Source: an uncultured Oscillospiraceae bacterium
Lineage (GTDB): Bacteria > Bacillota > Clostridia > Oscillospirales > Ruminococcaceae
DNA: 64,000 nucleotides
Assembly: GCA_905197685.1 (NCBI GenBank)
Contig: CAJJZS010000008.1
Span: 1-64,000 of the forward strand
Direction: 5' to 3'
Shown here: piece by piece, positions 25,676 to 34,666 of the stretch
Position numbering within the stretch: position 1 is the stretch's first letter
Layout: the number at the start of each line of letters is the position of its first letter
Position numbers and translations under genes: made by a program
Notes under the pieces: generated by a model
Database searches by the model: none
Told to the model about the DNA's origin: nothing
Seen by the model: only the letters and a program-made list of their open reading frames with translations

Positions 25676-26050
25676 TTATTTGTGCTGTTTTTTGAAGCCC
25701 GATCCTTTTTTGTTTTTTGCCGGGTCGGTAAGGTTTAGAATTTGTTTTTTCAAAACCGGCACAAGATCGGTTGACTTTGCCTGAGGTGTTTTCGTTCTTG
25801 CAACAAAAACAAAATCCCATCCTTTGCTGATACAGGGTTCTACCTGGTAGAATGCAGCTCGAATAATCCGTTTGCAGCGATTTCTGCTAAACGCTTTTCC
25901 TACCTTTTTTGTTACGGTAATCCCAATCCGATTATATCCCAAACGGTTTTTCATCGCATAGGTAACAATGAGCGGGTGGACAGCGCTGTTTCCTTTAAAG
26001 TACAGACGCTTAAACTCCTTATTCAGCTTTAAGGTTGTTTTTTTGTTCAT
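25676..26050 (-). CDS. rnpA: RNase P protein component
   Basis: The protein is 124 residues from the ATG at 26050. The RNR motif FSRNRCKRIIRAAF is intact. It assists the RNase P RNA in maturing tRNA 5' ends. GAGGGGTG precedes this start; the open frame to 26095 is unsupported. It follows rpmH as in most bacteria. Confidence 0.95.
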   Translation of the reverse strand: MNKKTTLKLNKEFKRLYFKGNSAVHPLIVTYAMKNRLGYNRIGITVTKKVGKAFSRNRCKRIIRAAFYQVEPCISKGWDFVFVARTKTPQAKSTDLVPVLKKQILNLTDPAKNKKGSGFKKQHK

Positions 26051-26251
26051 AAGTCTGACACCCCTCATCTCAATTAAGATAAAAAGAAAGACCACTTATC
26101 AGGATAAGTGGCCTGCTTATTCTGGAATGAAACATGGAAGGCAGAATAAACAGAGCCTATTCCCTGTTTCCTCCCGGTATTTTCCCTTATAAAAGGAAAC
26201 CGCATGAATATAAAACGGATTTGAAAGCCGTTTCACAGCCGTTCCTCCCAA

Positions 26252-26386
26252 TTAGTAGGTCAGCTGTTTTCTGCCTTTTGCTCTTCTGCGTGCGAGAACT
26301 TTGCGACCGTTTTTGGTAGCCATTCTCTTTCTGAAGCCATGCTCTTTCTTTCTCTGAAGCTTCTTTGGCTGATATGTTCTTACCAT
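26252..26386 (-). CDS. rpmH: 50S ribosomal protein L34
   Basis: The protein is 44 residues, starts MVRTYQPKKLQRKKEHGFRK and ends GRKQLTY, the usual L34 sequence and length. GGGAGG precedes the ATG at 26386. It is first of the leftward rpmH-rnpA-yidD-yidC-jag group, divergent from dnaA. Confidence 0.98.
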   Translation of the reverse strand: MVRTYQPKKLQRKKEHGFRKRMATKNGRKVLARRRAKGRKQLTY

Positions 26387-26491
26387 AATTCTTAACCTCC
26401 CTTCAAGGCGAAACCTTACAGAATAAAATTATAGACAAAAATCGCAAAAAAGTCAATACACATCCGGCTTTCTTCTTCTTTTATTTTCTGT

Positions 26492-26500
26492 ATTATATCA
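26492..26500 (-). promoter_or_regulatory. Extended -10 promoter of rpmH
   Basis: TGATATAAT on the minus strand is a perfect extended -10. The -35 region is weak. Confidence 0.65.
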
Positions 26501-26659
26501 GAAATTAGCGAAAATTTGCCCTTCCTTTATACAAATATGACACCGATTTTACCTTATCTTTTTTGCCTGTTTTTTCTTCTCCAAAAAAAGATATAAAAAA
26601 TGCTGTACTTTTTTTCGATAATCTGTACACCATTACCCGTTAAAAAGTGTTGAAAGCTC

Positions 26660-26689
26660 TTGAAAACTGCATTCGGTTTATGTTAAAAT
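26660..26689 (+). promoter_or_regulatory. Putative dnaA promoter
   Basis: TTGAAA (26660-26665) and TAAAAT (26684-26689) are spaced by 18 bases, leaving a leader of about 270 bases before dnaA. Confidence 0.6.
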
Positions 26690-26965
26690 ATTTGGTGTAA
26701 AATTTGTTGAAAGATTATTTTCCACTATGATTCCACGGATTTTCCTGTTGTTTTCCAAACCCTGTTTTCTGTTGTTTATTTTTCGTTGGTACCCTGTGAA
26801 AATCAAGGTGGAATCTGTATTAAAAACCGTAAAACAAAACGTATATTTATTCATCCCCTGCTTGCATTTTTACCGACCGGTACAAAGCGGGGGTTTTCCT
26901 GTCTTTTCCGTTGATTAGGGCTTCTGAAAAGATAAACGCACATCAAAAGAAGGGAATTTGAAATT

Positions 26966-28357
26966 ATGGAATCGTTTAAAGAGCTCTTTCAGATGGTCAA
27001 AGAGTATACCCGTCAATATGTGATGGACTCCAAAGAACTTTCTGAGATTGCCTATCAAGTATGGATTAAAAGCTTAGAACCCGTCAGCTTTGACGGAAAT
27101 ACCGCCGTATTATACATCAAAGCTGAGTTTATGAAAAAAATTGTAGAAGAAAAATACCTCGGCTTGCTGACACAGGCCTTTGAAGCTGTAGTCGGATTTC
27201 CGGTTAAAGTGGAAATTCTATGTGAAACCTCCGAACGTTCCGATAAAAAAGAGTTTACCCCTGCCTGTGTTCAAACCTCCGCTCCCTCCCCTGTTCTTCC
27301 CTCTTACAGCCAGGAAGAAATTGATATGAACAGCCAGGGCGGAGAATACGAATATACCTTTTCTACTTTTATTGTCGGAAGCTCCAACAAATTTGCCCAG
27401 GCTGCCTGCCGAGCGGTTGCTCAAAACCCCGCTAACGCTTATAACCCCCTATTCATTTACGGCGGTTCCGGATTGGGTAAGACACATCTTCTTTACGCTA
27501 TTTCCAGCGAAATTAAGGAAAGCCGCCCTAAAACGAATGTTATTTACGTAAAAGGCGAAGAATTTACGAATGAGCTGATTGCTGCGATCGGCGCAGAATC
27601 AACCAAGGAATTTCATGATAAATATCGTCAGGCAGATGTTCTGCTTGTTGACGATATTCAGTTTATCGGCGGTAAAGAAAGTACTCAGGAAGAATTTTTC
27701 CATACCTTTAATTCTCTCTATCAGTCCGGAAAACAGATTGTTTTAACCTCCGACCGTCCTCCAAAAGAAATTAAAACATTGGAAGAACGGTTAAGAACAC
27801 GCTTTGAATGGGGACTGATCGCAGATATTCAACCACCGGATTTTGAAACAAGAATCGCAATTATCAAACGAAAAGCAGAACTTTTAAATCTGGAAATTCC
27901 AAGTATGGTAGAAGAATATATTGCAAATCATGTCAAAAATAACATCCGTCAATTAGAAGGTGTTGTGAAAAAACTCAATGCCTATAATAAACTTGCGCAA
28001 ACCCCGCCTTCCATTTTGTTGGCTCAAAGCGCAATTCGCGAAATTTTAACCGACAATCAGCCGATTCCGGTAACGGTAGAACGAATTATTTCCGAGGTTG
28101 GAAGAACTTTCGGCGTCAGCGCAGAAGATATTCGCTCCGCAAAACGCTCTTCTCAAATTTCAAATGCCAGACAAATTGCCATGTATGTTATCCGCGAAAT
28201 TACTCAAATGTCTATGGCTGCAATCGGCAATGAATTTGGCGGGCGAGATCATTCTACTGTTGTCTACGCTACTGGACAAGTATCTAAAAATATGAAACAA
28301 GATACCAAATATAAAGAAACGGTGGAGGATATTATTAAAAATATTCGGGATGCTTAA
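26966..28357 (+). CDS. dnaA: Chromosomal replication initiator DnaA
   Basis: The protein is 463 residues. Domain I is at 1-80 (LSEIAYQVWIKSLEP), domain II is a variable linker, the AAA+ domain shows Walker A GGSGLGKTHLLYAI and Walker B LLVDDIQF, and domain IV carries the DnaA signature GGRDHSTVVYA. It binds DnaA boxes and melts oriC. A GAAGGG lies before the ATG. It starts the rightward dnaA-dnaN-yaaA-recF group. Confidence 0.98.
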   Translation: MESFKELFQMVKEYTRQYVMDSKELSEIAYQVWIKSLEPVSFDGNTAVLYIKAEFMKKIVEEKYLGLLTQAFEAVVGFPVKVEILCETSERSDKKEFTPACVQTSAPSPVLPSYSQEEIDMNSQGGEYEYTFSTFIVGSSNKFAQAACRAVAQNPANAYNPLFIYGGSGLGKTHLLYAISSEIKESRPKTNVIYVKGEEFTNELIAAIGAESTKEFHDKYRQADVLLVDDIQFIGGKESTQEEFFHTFNSLYQSGKQIVLTSDRPPKEIKTLEERLRTRFEWGLIADIQPPDFETRIAIIKRKAELLNLEIPSMVEEYIANHVKNNIRQLEGVVKKLNAYNKLAQTPPSILLAQSAIREILTDNQPIPVTVERIISEVGRTFGVSAEDIRSAKRSSQISNARQIAMYVIREITQMSMAAIGNEFGGRDHSTVVYATGQVSKNMKQDTKYKETVEDIIKNIRDA

Positions 28358-28982
28358 AACAGGATAAAAAGAAAAAAGCAACAGAGAAATTAATGTTAAA
28401 AAAATTTCTTTGTTGCTTTTTCTTCCATCTATTTTAGCTGTTTTTCACATCGATATTTCCACTAAATCCACAAGATAATTGGTTTGAAGATTTTCTTCTT
28501 GAAATCCTTTGAAATCTCAACTGACTTTTCAACATTTTCAACGTAGTTTTCCACTGTTTTAACTTTCCAAATTTATTTTTCCATTATTCCACAAAAGTTA
28601 AAACAGATTTTCCCAGAAATCTATTGTTGATTTTTGTGATAAATACGCCAATCTTTCTTGTTTTCCACAAATCAACAGTTACTACTACTACTACTATTCT
28701 TTTACTTTTATTCTGTTCTTCTTTTAAGAATGAATTTTATTTTGTATTTCCTGCCATAAGCGGAAAACCAAAAACAAAGAAAATAAAAAGTATTGTTTTA
28801 TATAACAAAACAATACGGATTCAAAGGTCGGAACTCTTTTTCCGAAATTTAAATCTATTGTCCCTGTGTAAAGTACACTTCTTCTTCAATTCAGAAAAAC
28901 TCTTTTTCTTTTAAAAAAAGTATGGTATCATATGATTTATAAAAGGATTGTCACACGAATGATATGAGAAAGGATGCTACTT
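28358..28982. other. Probable oriC in the dnaA-dnaN spacer
   Basis: This 625-base, very AT-rich spacer has several DnaA-box-like 9-mers in the same orientation: AAATCCACA (28464), TTTTCCACT (28547), TATTCCACA (28585) and TTTTCCACA (28661). Eleven bases after the last box come five TAC repeats and a TAT (28680-28697), followed by AT-rich sequence. This order of box, TAC repeat and AT-rich DNA matches the DnaA-trio unwinding element of Firmicutes. The region also contains the dnaA transcript end and dnaN leader. Confidence 0.8.
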
Positions 28983-30086
28983 ATGAAAATTATTTGCTCA
29001 AAAGCATTATTGGTAGAAGCAGTTTCTAATGTTTCTCGCGCTGTCTGCGCAAAATCCCCAATTCCGGCATTGGAAGGAATTTTATTGAAAGCAGAAGAGA
29101 ATCAATTACAACTGACCGGATATGATCTGGAGCTGGGAATTGTAACAACAATAGAAGCAAAAATAGAACAACCCGGAGAAATTGTGCTTTCTGCAAGATT
29201 GTTGTTGGATATTATCCGCAGAATTCCCGGAGAAACGGTTTCTTGCAGTACAGATGATAAATATCTGGCAACGATTCGGGGCGGAGCTTCTGAATTTACC
29301 ATTCCGGGGCTTTCTGCAGAAGAATATCCGGAACTTCCAAATGTAGAGCAAAAATCTGATTTTGTAATTCAGCAAGGAACGCTGAAATCAATGATTCTGC
29401 AAACATTGTTTGCAATTGCAACTACAGATTCCAAACCGGTTCACACCGGATCTTTATTTGATATTAAAGATTCCTGCGTGACATTGGTATCGGTGGACGG
29501 ATATCGACTGGCTTTAAGAAGAGAACCGATTGTATCCGATTTAACCACACAGTTTATTGTTCCGGGAAAAACATTGTCTGAAATTGCAAAATTGCTCAAA
29601 GAAGAGGAAGAAGCGCATTTGGTAATCTCTCAAAAACATATTGTTTTCCGAATCGGGGGATATTATGTTGTTTCCCGATTGCTGGAAGGAGAATTTTTGG
29701 ATTATAATGCGGCAATTCCAAAAACAAGTAAGACGAGCGTAAAGGTGAATACCCGCAGTTTGACAGAATCGGTTGAGAGAACCTCTTTGCTGATTTCCGA
29801 CCGTTTGAGAAGCCCGATTCGCCTTGCAGTGACCGAAAATAAGGTGCAGCTGAGCTGTTCGACCACGATGGGAAAAGCGCATGATGAGGTAGAATGTGAG
29901 GTTTCCGGTGAAACAGTTCATATGGGATTTAACAATAAATATTTATTGGACGCGTTAAAGGCTTCCGATTGTGATATGATTAAACTGGAAATTAACGGGG
30001 CGCTTTCCCCGATGAGAATGATTCCGTTAGAAGGCGACAGCTTTTTATTCTTAGTGCTGCCGGTAAGGGTGAAGAACGATGACTAA
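28983..30086 (+). CDS. dnaN: DNA polymerase III beta subunit (sliding clamp)
   Basis: The protein is 367 residues with the three-domain clamp architecture. Recognisable segments include KSPIPALEGILLKAE, GASEFTIPGLSAEEYPELP and the C-terminal PMRMIPLEGDSFLFLVLPVR, which forms part of the peptide-binding pocket. The ATG at 28983 with GAAAGGATG is preferred over one three codons upstream. It overlaps the next gene by 8 bases. Confidence 0.97.
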   Translation: MKIICSKALLVEAVSNVSRAVCAKSPIPALEGILLKAEENQLQLTGYDLELGIVTTIEAKIEQPGEIVLSARLLLDIIRRIPGETVSCSTDDKYLATIRGGASEFTIPGLSAEEYPELPNVEQKSDFVIQQGTLKSMILQTLFAIATTDSKPVHTGSLFDIKDSCVTLVSVDGYRLALRREPIVSDLTTQFIVPGKTLSEIAKLLKEEEEAHLVISQKHIVFRIGGYYVVSRLLEGEFLDYNAAIPKTSKTSVKVNTRSLTESVERTSLLISDRLRSPIRLAVTENKVQLSCSTTMGKAHDEVECEVSGETVHMGFNNKYLLDALKASDCDMIKLEINGALSPMRMIPLEGDSFLFLVLPVRVKNDD

Positions 30087-30306
30087 TACAGAAAAAGTAG
30101 AAATCAGTACCGAATTTATTAAGTTGGATTCCTTTTTGAAATTTGCAGGTTTAACCGATACCGGAGGACAGGCAAAGGAGCTGGTGTTGGAAGGACAGGT
30201 AAAGGTAAACGGCGAAATCTGTACAATGAGAGGGAAGAAAATTCGTCCGGGAGACACGGTAGAAGCGCTGGGACGCTGTTTTGAAGCGGTAGAATCCGAA
30301 TTTTAG
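30079..30306 (+). CDS. yaaA: S4-domain RNA-binding protein YaaA
   Basis: The protein is 75 residues. Nearly all of it is an S4 domain (LDSFLKFAGLTDTGGQAKEL, VKVNGEICTMRGKKIRPGD). This small protein is always found between dnaN and recF in Firmicutes and may act in ribosome assembly. Its ATG overlaps the dnaN stop, so translation is coupled. Confidence 0.93.
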   Translation: MTNTEKVEISTEFIKLDSFLKFAGLTDTGGQAKELVLEGQVKVNGEICTMRGKKIRPGDTVEALGRCFEAVESEF

Positions 30307-30318
30307 GGGGATTATCCC

Positions 30319-31449
30319 ATGAAACTCGAAAGAATCGAACTGACAAACTTTAGAAATATTGAATCTATGGAATTAGAAGCGATTCCAGGAGTCAATGTAA
30401 TCCACGGCGAAAATGCACAGGGTAAAACAAACCTAACTGAGGCAATATGGTTATTTACGGGAGCCAAAAGTTTTCGCGGAGCAAAAGACCGCGAACTGAT
30501 TCGATTTGGAACGGACAGCTGCAAAAGTAAAATCTGTTTTTCTTCTGCGCTGCGCAGTCAAACGGCAGAAATTATTCTTTCTGTAAAAGAAACGGCAGGA
30601 ACAAAGGCAAAGGAGATTTTTTTAAACGATATTCCTTTAGAAAGCACTTCCGAGTTGGCAGGTCAGTTTTACTCTGTAGTATTTTCTCCGGCACATCTGT
30701 CCCTAGTTCGGGAGGGTCCCGCTTTTCGGCGAAAATTTTTAGATACGGCGATCGGTCAAATTCTTCCGCGCTACGAACACTATCTGCGGGAATATCAGAA
30801 AATTTTGTTGCAGCGGAATACCCTGTTAAAGGATCTTGCCAGATTTCCGCAACTGATCGATACAATGGAAGTGTGGGAAGAACATCTTGCAAAGGCAGCA
30901 GCAGCAGTTGTTTTTTGCAGAGCAAGATATGTTGCAAGAATTCTTCCGCAGGCAGCGCAGGTTTATGAAGGAATTTCTGCGGGAAAAGAACGGTTTACAT
31001 TGCGATATCTGTGTGGAATGGAGAAAGCGGAAGAGCAGCCGAAAGATGAAATCAGAAAATTCTTTTTGAAAGAGTTTCAACGAACCAGAAATGCAGATAT
31101 AGAGCGAGGAGCGACGCTGTGCGGTCCTCACAGGGACGATTTGGAGCTTTTGGTAAATGAGATGCCGATGAGGTTATACGGCTCTCAGGGGCAGCAGAGA
31201 AGCGGTGTGCTTGCTTTAAAAATGGCAGAGTGCGCTATGGTGGAAGAAGTAACGGGGGAAACGCCGATTGTTTTACTAGATGATGTTATGAGCGAATTGG
31301 ATGCCGGACGGCGGGATTATCTGCTGAATCATCTGGAAAACAGACAGGTTTTTGTGACCTGCTGTGATGATGAGAGCTTCTATGGCTTAAAATCGGGGAA
31401 AAGTTTTTTGATTCAGTCGGGAAATTTGGTTGATACCAAACTGTTTTAA
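30319..31449 (+). CDS. recF: DNA replication and repair protein RecF
   Basis: The protein is 376 residues, an SMC-like ATPase. Walker A GENAQGKTNLTEAI, signature region SQGQQRSGVLALKMAE and Walker B IVLLDDVMSELD are intact. It helps load RecA at gaps in single-stranded DNA. It follows yaaA by 12 bases, with GGGGGATT as RBS. Confidence 0.97.
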   Translation: MKLERIELTNFRNIESMELEAIPGVNVIHGENAQGKTNLTEAIWLFTGAKSFRGAKDRELIRFGTDSCKSKICFSSALRSQTAEIILSVKETAGTKAKEIFLNDIPLESTSELAGQFYSVVFSPAHLSLVREGPAFRRKFLDTAIGQILPRYEHYLREYQKILLQRNTLLKDLARFPQLIDTMEVWEEHLAKAAAAVVFCRARYVARILPQAAQVYEGISAGKERFTLRYLCGMEKAEEQPKDEIRKFFLKEFQRTRNADIERGATLCGPHRDDLELLVNEMPMRLYGSQGQQRSGVLALKMAECAMVEEVTGETPIVLLDDVMSELDAGRRDYLLNHLENRQVFVTCCDDESFYGLKSGKSFLIQSGNLVDTKLF

Positions 31450-31482
31450 TTTTGAAAAATAAACGGTGGGGAGAGAAAATCA

Positions 31483-31764
31483 GTGTATTTACATTTAGGG
31501 CAGGATATTGTTGTAAGAAGCTGCGATATTATCGGGATTTTTGATATTGAAAACACCTCTGTTTCTAAAATTACCAAAGAATATTTAAGCGTGCAGGAGA
31601 AGGAGCATTGTGTTGTCAATGTTTCTTTAGACCTTCCCAAATCTTTTATTGTATGCGGTGACTCCAAAAAGGGAAGCAAAGGGAAAATTACGGTTTACAT
31701 CTCGCAGATTTCCTGCGCGACTCTTAAAAAGCGCAGCGGTTTTATCGACCGTCTAGGAATTTGA
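31483..31764 (+). CDS. remB: RemB/YaaB-like regulatory protein
   Basis: The protein is 93 residues. It starts MYLHLGQDIVVRSCDIIGIF and contains FIVCGDSKKGSKGKITVYIS, fitting the extracellular-matrix regulator RemB/YaaB (DUF370-related) family. It lies between recF and gyrB exactly as in B. subtilis. The GTG at 31483 follows GGGGAG. It is probably co-transcribed with recF and ends in a hairpin. Confidence 0.85.
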   Translation: MYLHLGQDIVVRSCDIIGIFDIENTSVSKITKEYLSVQEKEHCVVNVSLDLPKSFIVCGDSKKGSKGKITVYISQISCATLKKRSGFIDRLGI

Positions 31765-31797
31765 TTTTTTCTGAAAACCGCCCTTCAAAACAGGTTT

Positions 31798-31827
31798 AAA
31801 AGCAGCTGTAAAAACAGCTGCTTTTTT
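31798..31827 (+). terminator. Terminator after remB
   Basis: AAAAGCAGCTG pairs with CAGCTGCTTTT around a short A-rich loop, followed by T residues. It separates the dnaA-recF group from gyrB. Confidence 0.8.
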
Positions 31828-31921
31828 CTTTCCTTAAAAATGGGAAAAAACCGCATAATAAAAGCATTTGAGCAGCAAAGAAAAATTCCCATTAAAGAAG
31901 AAAAGAATCTTTGGAAAAACA

Positions 31922-31951
31922 TTGTACAGAAAGCCGTTTTTGTGTTATAAT
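31922..31951 (+). promoter_or_regulatory. gyrB promoter
   Basis: TTGTAC (31922-31927) and TATAAT (31946-31951), the latter with an upstream TG, are spaced by 18 bases. The leader before gyrB is about 115 bases. Confidence 0.75.
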
Positions 31952-32075
31952 AGACAGGTATAAAAACCGAAGATTTCGGACCTTTTGATAAAAGCTCCGA
32001 AATCCAAAATACGGCAGCTGTTCTTTGAATGTGCGGCTGTGTTTAACGATCAAAAAAATGATGGAGGGAATCATT

Positions 32076-34031
32076 TTGGAAAATACACCAGAAAAAAATC
32101 CGGAAATGATTGAAAACTACGACGCCAATGACATCCAGGTTCTGGAAGGTTTGGACGCAGTTCGTAAACGTCCGGGTATGTATATTGGTTCCACCGGTCC
32201 GCAGGGATTGCATCATCTGGTATATGAAATTGTGGACAACTCGATTGACGAGGTTTTAGCGGGTAACTGCACAAAAATTTTGGTTGACCTGCTTCCCGGG
32301 GATATTGTCCGCGTAAAAGATAACGGACGAGGAATTCCGGTCGGAATCCAGCCAAAGCTGGGAATTCCGGCAGTCACCGTTGTCTTTACCGTCCTTCATG
32401 CGGGAGGCAAATTCGGCGGCGGCGGTTACAAGGTATCCGGCGGTCTGCACGGCGTGGGTGCTTCGGTTGTAAATGCGCTGTCCGAATGGTTGGAGGTAGA
32501 GGTATGCGACGGACAATACCGCTATTATCAGCGCTTTGAACACGGAAAAGCAGTTTGCGACCTGAAAAAGGTAGAGCCCACCACCGAGCGCGGAACACAG
32601 GTTGCGTTTAAGGCGGATCCGGAAATCTTTACAGAAACCACCAGCTATGATTATGGGGTTTTGCTAAAGCGTTTGAGAGAACAGGCATTCTTAAACGGCG
32701 GCGTCAATATCACCTTCAGTGATGAGCGAGGAGAAGAACCGGTCAGCGAAGTGCTGCATTATGAGGGCGGTATCCGCAGCTTTGTCAGCTATATCCATGA
32801 GAAAAAGAAAAATATCTGGGATGTCCTGCACGAAGATGTTATCTACTACTCGGGCGACGGGGAAAAATCCACCGTTGAGGTGGCGCTGCAATACAATGAC
32901 AGCTACAACACAAACATTCTGTCCTTTGCAAACAATATTCACACGCCCGATGGAGGAACCCATGAGATTGGTTTCCGTACAGCCCTTCTGAAAGCCTTTA
33001 ACGACTATGCAAAAAAGACAGGGGTATTTAAGAAGGAAACCGATAAATTTACGGTAGAGGACGTTTTGGAGGGTCTGACGGCGATTATTTCAGTAAAACT
33101 GGAAGAAGCGCAGTTTGAGGGACAAACCAAAACAAAACTGGGAAATACCGAAATCCGTTCCTTGACCTATCGTATTACCTATGATAAGCTCAGTACCTAC
33201 TTTGAAGAAAATCCGGCAACAGCCAAGCTGATTATAGAAAAAACCCTGATGGCAGCACAGGCGAGGGAGGCTGCCCGCCTGGCGAGGGATCGAACCAGAG
33301 AAAGAAAATCGGCGTTAGAAGGCGTCAGCCTGCCGGGAAAACTGGCGGATTGCTCCGACCATGACAATGTTAGAACCGAAATTTACATCGTTGAGGGTGA
33401 CTCTGCGGGCGGTTCTGCAAAACAGGGAAGGGACAGCTCTTTTCAGGCGATTCTGCCGCTCTGGGGTAAAATGCTTAATGTAGAGAGGGCGCGCTTGGAT
33501 AAGGTTTATACCAATGAAAAACTGCTGCCTGTTATTACTGCGCTGGGCTGCGGCGTCGGCGATGAGATTGATTTGGAAAAGCTGCGTTACGGCAAGATTA
33601 TTATTATGGCGGATGCCGATGTGGACGGTTCTCATATCAGAACGCTTCTGCTTACCTTTTTCTTCCGCTTTATGCGTCCGCTGATTGAACAGGGACACAT
33701 CTATCTTGCACAGCCGCCGCTGTTTAAGGTGTATCGCGGGAAAAAGGTACAGTACGCATACTCCGACGCACAGAGAGACCAGCTGATTGAGGAAATGACC
33801 GTGGGCGGAACAAAACCGGAAATTCAGCGTTATAAAGGTCTTGGTGAGATGGACGCCGAACAGCTTTGGGAAACCACTATGGATCCGGAACACCGCACCA
33901 TGATTCAGGTGACAATGGAAGATGCAGAGCGCGCAGATGAAATCTTTACCATTCTGATGGGCGATAAGGTAGCGCCGAGAAGAGAGTTTATCGAGCAGAA
34001 TGCAAAATTTGTCAATAATCTCGATATTTAA
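32076..34031 (+). CDS. gyrB: DNA gyrase subunit B
   Basis: The protein is 651 residues. The GHKL ATPase domain is at the N terminus (VRKRPGMYIG, DNGRGIPVG, GLHGVGASVVNALS) and the TOPRIM domain carries EGDSAGGSAKQGRD and MADADVDGSHIRTLLLTF. It supplies ATP turnover and metal binding for supercoiling. The TTG at 32076 is chosen because GGAGGG lies 7 bases upstream; the frame is open further but unsupported. Confidence 0.97.
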   Translation: MENTPEKNPEMIENYDANDIQVLEGLDAVRKRPGMYIGSTGPQGLHHLVYEIVDNSIDEVLAGNCTKILVDLLPGDIVRVKDNGRGIPVGIQPKLGIPAVTVVFTVLHAGGKFGGGGYKVSGGLHGVGASVVNALSEWLEVEVCDGQYRYYQRFEHGKAVCDLKKVEPTTERGTQVAFKADPEIFTETTSYDYGVLLKRLREQAFLNGGVNITFSDERGEEPVSEVLHYEGGIRSFVSYIHEKKKNIWDVLHEDVIYYSGDGEKSTVEVALQYNDSYNTNILSFANNIHTPDGGTHEIGFRTALLKAFNDYAKKTGVFKKETDKFTVEDVLEGLTAIISVKLEEAQFEGQTKTKLGNTEIRSLTYRITYDKLSTYFEENPATAKLIIEKTLMAAQAREAARLARDRTRERKSALEGVSLPGKLADCSDHDNVRTEIYIVEGDSAGGSAKQGRDSSFQAILPLWGKMLNVERARLDKVYTNEKLLPVITALGCGVGDEIDLEKLRYGKIIIMADADVDGSHIRTLLLTFFFRFMRPLIEQGHIYLAQPPLFKVYRGKKVQYAYSDAQRDQLIEEMTVGGTKPEIQRYKGLGEMDAEQLWETTMDPEHRTMIQVTMEDAERADEIFTILMGDKVAPRREFIEQNAKFVNNLDI

Positions 34032-34048
34032 AAAGGGAGCATGAATTG

Positions 34049-34633
34049 ATGAAGAACGAAAAAAGTCAGACAAAGCAGGAAAAACGCTCTCTGGAAGATT
34101 TTGAACATCGAATAACCGTTCAGCTCAAAGAAAATCATTACATTGATTATGCGCTTTCCCACTCAAAAGAACAGATTCAAAAAGGGAAGAAAAGGGCGGT
34201 GCTTTGGGCAGTGCTGTTCACCGTTTTGGGACTGATTGCCTTGTACAAAGGCTCGGTTTCCGGCAGCAAATGGTCCGATATTTATCTGACGATGGGTGTT
34301 TTATTCATCGTTTTCCAGATTTTTAACCTGTTTTATAATTTTGTAATGTTTCCGATTGCGTTGAAGCGCTCGATTTTAAAGGAACTGAAAAAAGACCCCA
34401 GCCTTTTGGCACCGATGGAATACGCTTTTGAACCGGATAAGATTGTTTGCTTTTTGGAAGGCAAGCACCGAAATACCATTCTGACAGAGGATATTTCCGG
34501 AGTGGAAGAAACGCAGGATACCATGATTCTTCAGATAAAAAGCGGACGCAGGGTCATTTTTCCAAAAGAAACGCTGCAAGGAGCGGACCCCGTCATTGTA
34601 CAGCAGATTGATTCTTTGAGAAAACAGGGATAA
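34049..34633 (+). CDS. YcxB-like membrane protein 1
   Basis: The protein is 194 residues. Two transmembrane helices (about 50-70 and 78-105) precede a C-terminal PH-like domain (DKIVCFLEGKHRNTILTEDI, MILQIKSGRRVIFPKETL). This matches the YcxB-like family of unknown function. AGGGAG lies 9 bases upstream of the ATG at 34049. It separates gyrB and gyrA together with a second protein of the same type and is probably co-transcribed with both. Confidence 0.7.
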   Translation: MKNEKSQTKQEKRSLEDFEHRITVQLKENHYIDYALSHSKEQIQKGKKRAVLWAVLFTVLGLIALYKGSVSGSKWSDIYLTMGVLFIVFQIFNLFYNFVMFPIALKRSILKELKKDPSLLAPMEYAFEPDKIVCFLEGKHRNTILTEDISGVEETQDTMILQIKSGRRVIFPKETLQGADPVIVQQIDSLRKQG

Positions 34634-34666
34634 GAAACGATTTTATCAAAAAAGAAGGTTAAGATT

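Larger units (their letters stand above)
26387..26965. other. rpmH-dnaA divergent intergenic region
   Basis: This 579-base AT-rich spacer holds the rpmH and dnaA promoters. A DnaA-box-like TTTTCCACT lies at 26718-26726 after the dnaA promoter and may serve autoregulation. No small gene is supported. Confidence 0.6.

Noticed and set aside
29030..29045. parS-like TGTTTCTCGCGCTGTC in dnaN
   Set aside because: Only a half-site; no palindrome.
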